The translations under genes and the position numbers were made by a program. Positions 60,301 to 64,000 of a stretch of 64,000 nucleotides of DNA are shown here, one piece after another (positions within the stretch are counted from its first letter, which is position 1; the number at the start of each line of letters is the position of its first letter). The stretch covers positions 338,814 through 402,813 of the forward strand of contig CAMPDV010000273.1 of NCBI GenBank assembly GCA_946699065.1, written 5' to 3'. The DNA is from Loxodes magnus (lineage: Eukaryota > Ciliophora > Karyorelictea > Loxodida > Loxodidae). The notes beneath the pieces are model-generated. The model did no database searches. It was not told the origin of the DNA and saw only the letters and a program-made list of their open reading frames with translations.

Positions 60301-61445
60301 AAAAAGCTCTTTTAATCTAAATCAAAATTAGGGAAATGTAAAGTGACATTAATCTTTAGTTTATTAAAAACTAAATTTAATTGTATAGGTATCAATTGAA
60401 ATTAATACCAAAATAAGTTAATTATGCTTATATTATTAAGAAAATTATATACATTTTATAGATAATAATAAACAGAGGAAATCCAATAATTTCTTAAAGT
60501 ATTTTTTAATTAATTTAACGAAAATTAAAGGATAAATAGCTATATATCTCTAAATAATACTTTAAACATTATTAAAAAGCAATAGTAAGTCTGTGCTAAT
60601 GTAGATAATTCTGCAATATAATTTTAACTTTCCTACTTTATTTAAATCGAACAGACATTTTATGATATGGGGTTGTGAAAACTAAATCTTAAAATATTCT
60701 CTTTAAATGATTTTAAAACATCAGAGATTAAAGTTAAATAATTTAAAAATAAATTATTATATAAATAAATAATTAAAGTGCTTTTCTGCATACTTCTAAC
60801 AATAATTAAAATACTTTCATTTAAATTAATTAAGTAACAAAACCATTTTCTTTATAATTTTAATCTTCTATAAATTAATTTAAATTTATAGAATTTATAC
60901 CTTTCTATCTCATTATTATATTAAAGATTCAATAGAAGCAACAAAAATTTAATTGAGGAAAATATGTTTATGATTATCTGATTCTATAGTTGGTTATCTT
61001 TAAAAAAGAAGTTATTTTTATGTTTATCTTATAATATTTTTCTATTGTAAAAATTAGATTCAAGAAAAAGTATTTTAACCTTAATTTAGAAAATTAAATT
61101 AAGCTAAGACTTAACTTAATTTTAAATATTTATCTAATGATTGTACATCTATTTATTTAAAAATCTCTAAATTAAATCTCAAGTCAGGATATATTAATAT
61201 TATTTTTATTTTGTCGCTTTAACTTAGTTATTTAAAAGAATAGTTTTATTACAGTAGAGATTATCAATTTATATTCTAAAATATTCACAATATAGGTATT
61301 ATTATTTATTATACTCTTCTATCTTTAGAAGAGAGAATTACTTAATGCAACAGATTATGGAATACTTGCATATTCTATTTTAAATATAGCTGATCAATTT
61401 AAATTTTTGGATGATATTTTAGCTTTTATTTGTTTTTTATTAAAG
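57331..61445. other. AT-rich upstream flank of kinase copy D, no gene seen
   Basis: Counterpart of 36640-43992 without the ORF1-only element, the minisatellite array, the 304-bp GC-rich insertion and the SINE. It is the pre-insertion reference for all four. No gene recognised. Confidence 0.65.
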
Positions 61446-63645
61446 ATGGATTCTTTTGATTAGCCTTTCTAAGACTACAAGACGTTCATTAAACTTAGAA
61501 TTTAATCATATTCCTCGTACTACTGATTAGCTTTGCTCCCTATTATTTCGCTAGGTATCCTCAAAGAAATTTTTACCTTTCCTCGGTTGGAAATCTTTTA
61601 GTAGAAATAGTAAGGAGTGCATTGCTTTCCTCTCTTACTTTTATGGCTAGTAAAAAGCTCGCTTTTTAATTTCAAACGATTGGTTCCATGGTTTTTATAG
61701 TATTGACTATCAAGAGTATCGTATTTACAGCGGTCATGAGTAATCATGGAATAGGCTTTATTTATTTCCTATTCGCCCAGAGCATGGCAAGTAAACTAGT
61801 ATAAATGCATATATTTTAGAGTGTTATAATGATTCTTAATTCAGCTATATGGCTTTACATTTCCTGAAGAGATAATTACTTTCAATAAATAGATTTAGAA
61901 ATGTTTGTATCATACCTCGTAATGATTTGCAGTACATTACTCTTATCAGTATGCAACTATTGTGACACTAATTTAGCTTTCAAATAGTAGAATTACCTGT
62001 TCCAAAACAATCTTCATTGAAAATATATCAACGAAACAGCATCCTCAGGGATAATTGCTTTCGATTTCTACAAAATTCATTACTCTAACGATAAATAAAG
62101 CTATTATTCAAAGGAGATGATATTATCAAAGCTCTTGAAGCTAGCCAATACCAAAAACTAATCTTTCAAATTTAGATAAAGATAATTTTTATAATGATCT
62201 ATAGATTTTTATATGTGTAAGTAATACTAACAAGAAAAAATTAAAATTAACACATAACAATTCCTGCTTCAACTATTGGATCTGACGAAGATAAAATTAT
62301 CGAAATTACTGCTTATAATGCAAAATGGTTTGGAAAAAGGTGCTTGATATTAAACTTAATAGATATAACTCATATAATCAAGTTTGAGCAAATTAAGTCA
62401 GAAAATAAATATAAAATTCTTTTCCTCAGATCACTTAATCATGAAGTTAGACATCCTATTATAGCTATTCAAAGCTGCTATAAGCTAACCATAGTTCTAA
62501 GGTTAAGATTAATAATCAGATATTGAAAATTGTAGCAGCATACTTAAAATAATAAAGAGTGAAACTTAATTTCTAATGAATAAAATTCTTTAGATATAAG
62601 ATATAACAGAAATCCAAAATAAAAAGTTTGAAATTTAGATGGAAAACTTTAGCCTTTAACAGACCATAAATAAAATGTGTAAGTCTTGTAGATTTGTAAG
62701 CTAAAAGAAAAGGGTTATAAATAAATATTGATATAGATAACTAAATACCCGCTGTTATTTAAGGAGACTAAAAAGAGTATACGTTGTATTGTTGTCGTTA
62801 CTTCAAAATTCCTTAATAAATACGAAGAAAGGATTTATAAATATATGAGCAAATTTTGCAAAATAAAAGGAAAAATAAAAATAATTAAGCCTTATTAAAA
62901 TAAAAGTCACAGATTCAAGATCTGAGGATACTGAATATAAAAAAATAAATGATTCATCTTTTCTTTAGAATTTTGAGGATGGTGAATTAAATCATGCATA
63001 AGGCTTGGAAATAGATTTCTACATATCCTAATAGATTTCTTAATAAATAGGAGAAAGAAAAATTATTAAAAAGTTTAGAAACAATACAAACACTTTTACT
63101 TTCTGGTTTTTTGTAAAAGACGTTGACTTAAGAAATTTTCATAATTTAACTAAAAGTTATGATATCATAGAAACACAAACTGAAAGTGCTTTATGATGTA
63201 CTCCTCTTTAAAACATATATAAGCTATTTTCTTGAAAATGCAAATGTGCTTAAATTCTCTTAGTTGATGATTCTGAGATAATCAGAATGATATTATCAGA
63301 TATTCAGAATTATTATAAAATAGAAGAAGCAAAAGATGGTTTAGAAGCTGTAATTAAAGTATAAGCTCAAATACAAAGAAAATGCTGCAGCTAATACGTT
63401 ACAATAATAATGGATTGCGAAATGCCAGTGATGGATGGACAGAAAGCAACTTAAAAAATAAGATAAATGGGATATTAGGGAGCAATTTTAGGATACACAG
63501 CTTATGCAGATTAATACGATATTCAGAAGTGTATCTAATCAGGAATGAACTAAGTACTATTTAAGCCATCAAGTGATAAAAAATAATATCAGCAGTTTAT
63601 GAATATTTCAAAGTGTGCTTATAACCTGACAGTGAGGATTTCTGA
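61446..63645 (+). pseudogene. Hybrid histidine kinase, decayed copy D
   Basis: Start ATG at 61446 (Met-Asp-Ser-Phe-Asp-Gln) aligned with copy C. The membrane part is very close to copy C, with the same UGA at residue 27 (tac tac tga) and at Ile-Ser-Trp. Frames break near 61570 (one base missing), at the membrane-PAS border near 62100, after 62150, in the region after the His-box (62480-62540), at the ATPase N-box and just before the C-terminus near 63582. The receiver between 63250 and 63575 is continuous: Val-Asp-Asp-Ser, Met-Asp-Cys-Glu-Met-Pro-Val-Met-Asp, Gly-Tyr-Thr-Ala, Phe-Lys-Pro. The end is taken at the TGA at 63643-63645, aligned with copies A and B. Confidence 0.8.
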
Positions 63646-64000
63646 GATATAAAAGCTAAAAATTCTTAAGTTTTGATAAAAATTACCATTCTGTAAATAT
63701 ATTAATTAGATAGTCTCTTTTTACAACTAATTTCAAGCAATTAATTATAAAATTTCTTTGTAATAATTTGATGCAGATTTAATAATAAAAAATTATAATA
63801 TCTAAAATTTAATATTTTAGTATTAATTTAAATTAGAAGGAATTAAATTTATTTAAAGATAACTGAGATTATCAATCGGAGTATTTTGATAAAGGAATTA
63901 TCAATACAACTAATGTTTAAAATTCTAATATATAACATTATTTTTTTCTTTAGAATGATACCTTAAATCTTAAAGGTTTATTATTATTATTTACTCTTTA
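63646..64000. other. AT-rich downstream flank of kinase copy D, no gene seen
   Basis: Weakly similar to the start of 46219-46680. No feature recognised before the window ends. Confidence 0.5.

Overview
The window looks like ciliate nuclear DNA. It is extremely AT-rich and can only be read if UAA and UAG mean glutamine and UGA means tryptophan. The best evidence is a hybrid histidine kinase gene at 43993-46218: 742 codons stay in one frame, with UAA/UAG at Gln-type positions and six UGA codons at Trp-type positions. A LINE reverse transcriptase and several CCHC zinc-knuckle proteins need the same code. In three of the four kinase copies the C-terminus meets a UGA at the same aligned place, so UGA may also be the real stop. 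That pattern is known from karyorelict ciliates (NCBI code 27) and Condylostoma (code 28). Assignment to such a ciliate is inference.

The layout is a nested set of segmental duplications around a hybrid histidine kinase family. Positions 1-8920 and 21937-30856 are the arms of an imperfect palindrome, each carrying a decayed kinase copy (A, 1507-3731 minus; B, 27127-29349 plus). Copy C (43993-46218) is intact and copy D (61446-63645) is decayed. B, C and D lie in tandem about 17 kb apart because 29660-46230 is duplicated as 51690-63660. The palindrome spacer (8921-21936) holds a second copy of an ORF1-like block (8950-11660, direct repeat of 31170-34860) and a LINE split by an inversion.

Mobile DNA dominates the rest. 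There is one APE-type LINE (pieces 12196-16552 minus and 17219-19150 plus). Related elements carry only ORF1 (coiled coil plus CCHC): 32406-33437, with 15-bp target duplications, and 37129-37900. Three kinds of short non-coding element end in the same roughly 33-nt stem-loop and TTTA-rich tail as the LINE: the pair 40743-41154 / 51259-51680, a dimeric element 34868-35366, and a solo 3' end 35961-36018. There are also a GC-rich 304-bp insertion with 15-bp target duplications (40284-40587) and a GC-rich element with a pol III A-box-like head in three copies (8551-8866, 22021-22345, 49740-50063). Because the blocks are duplicated, many insertions have an empty site elsewhere in the window, which fixes their ends and order.

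The rest is very AT-rich sequence without recognisable genes, recognised mainly as paralogous copies of other stretches here. With all three stops usable as sense codons, open frames alone mean little. Coding calls therefore rest on protein motifs or on frames conserved between copies.
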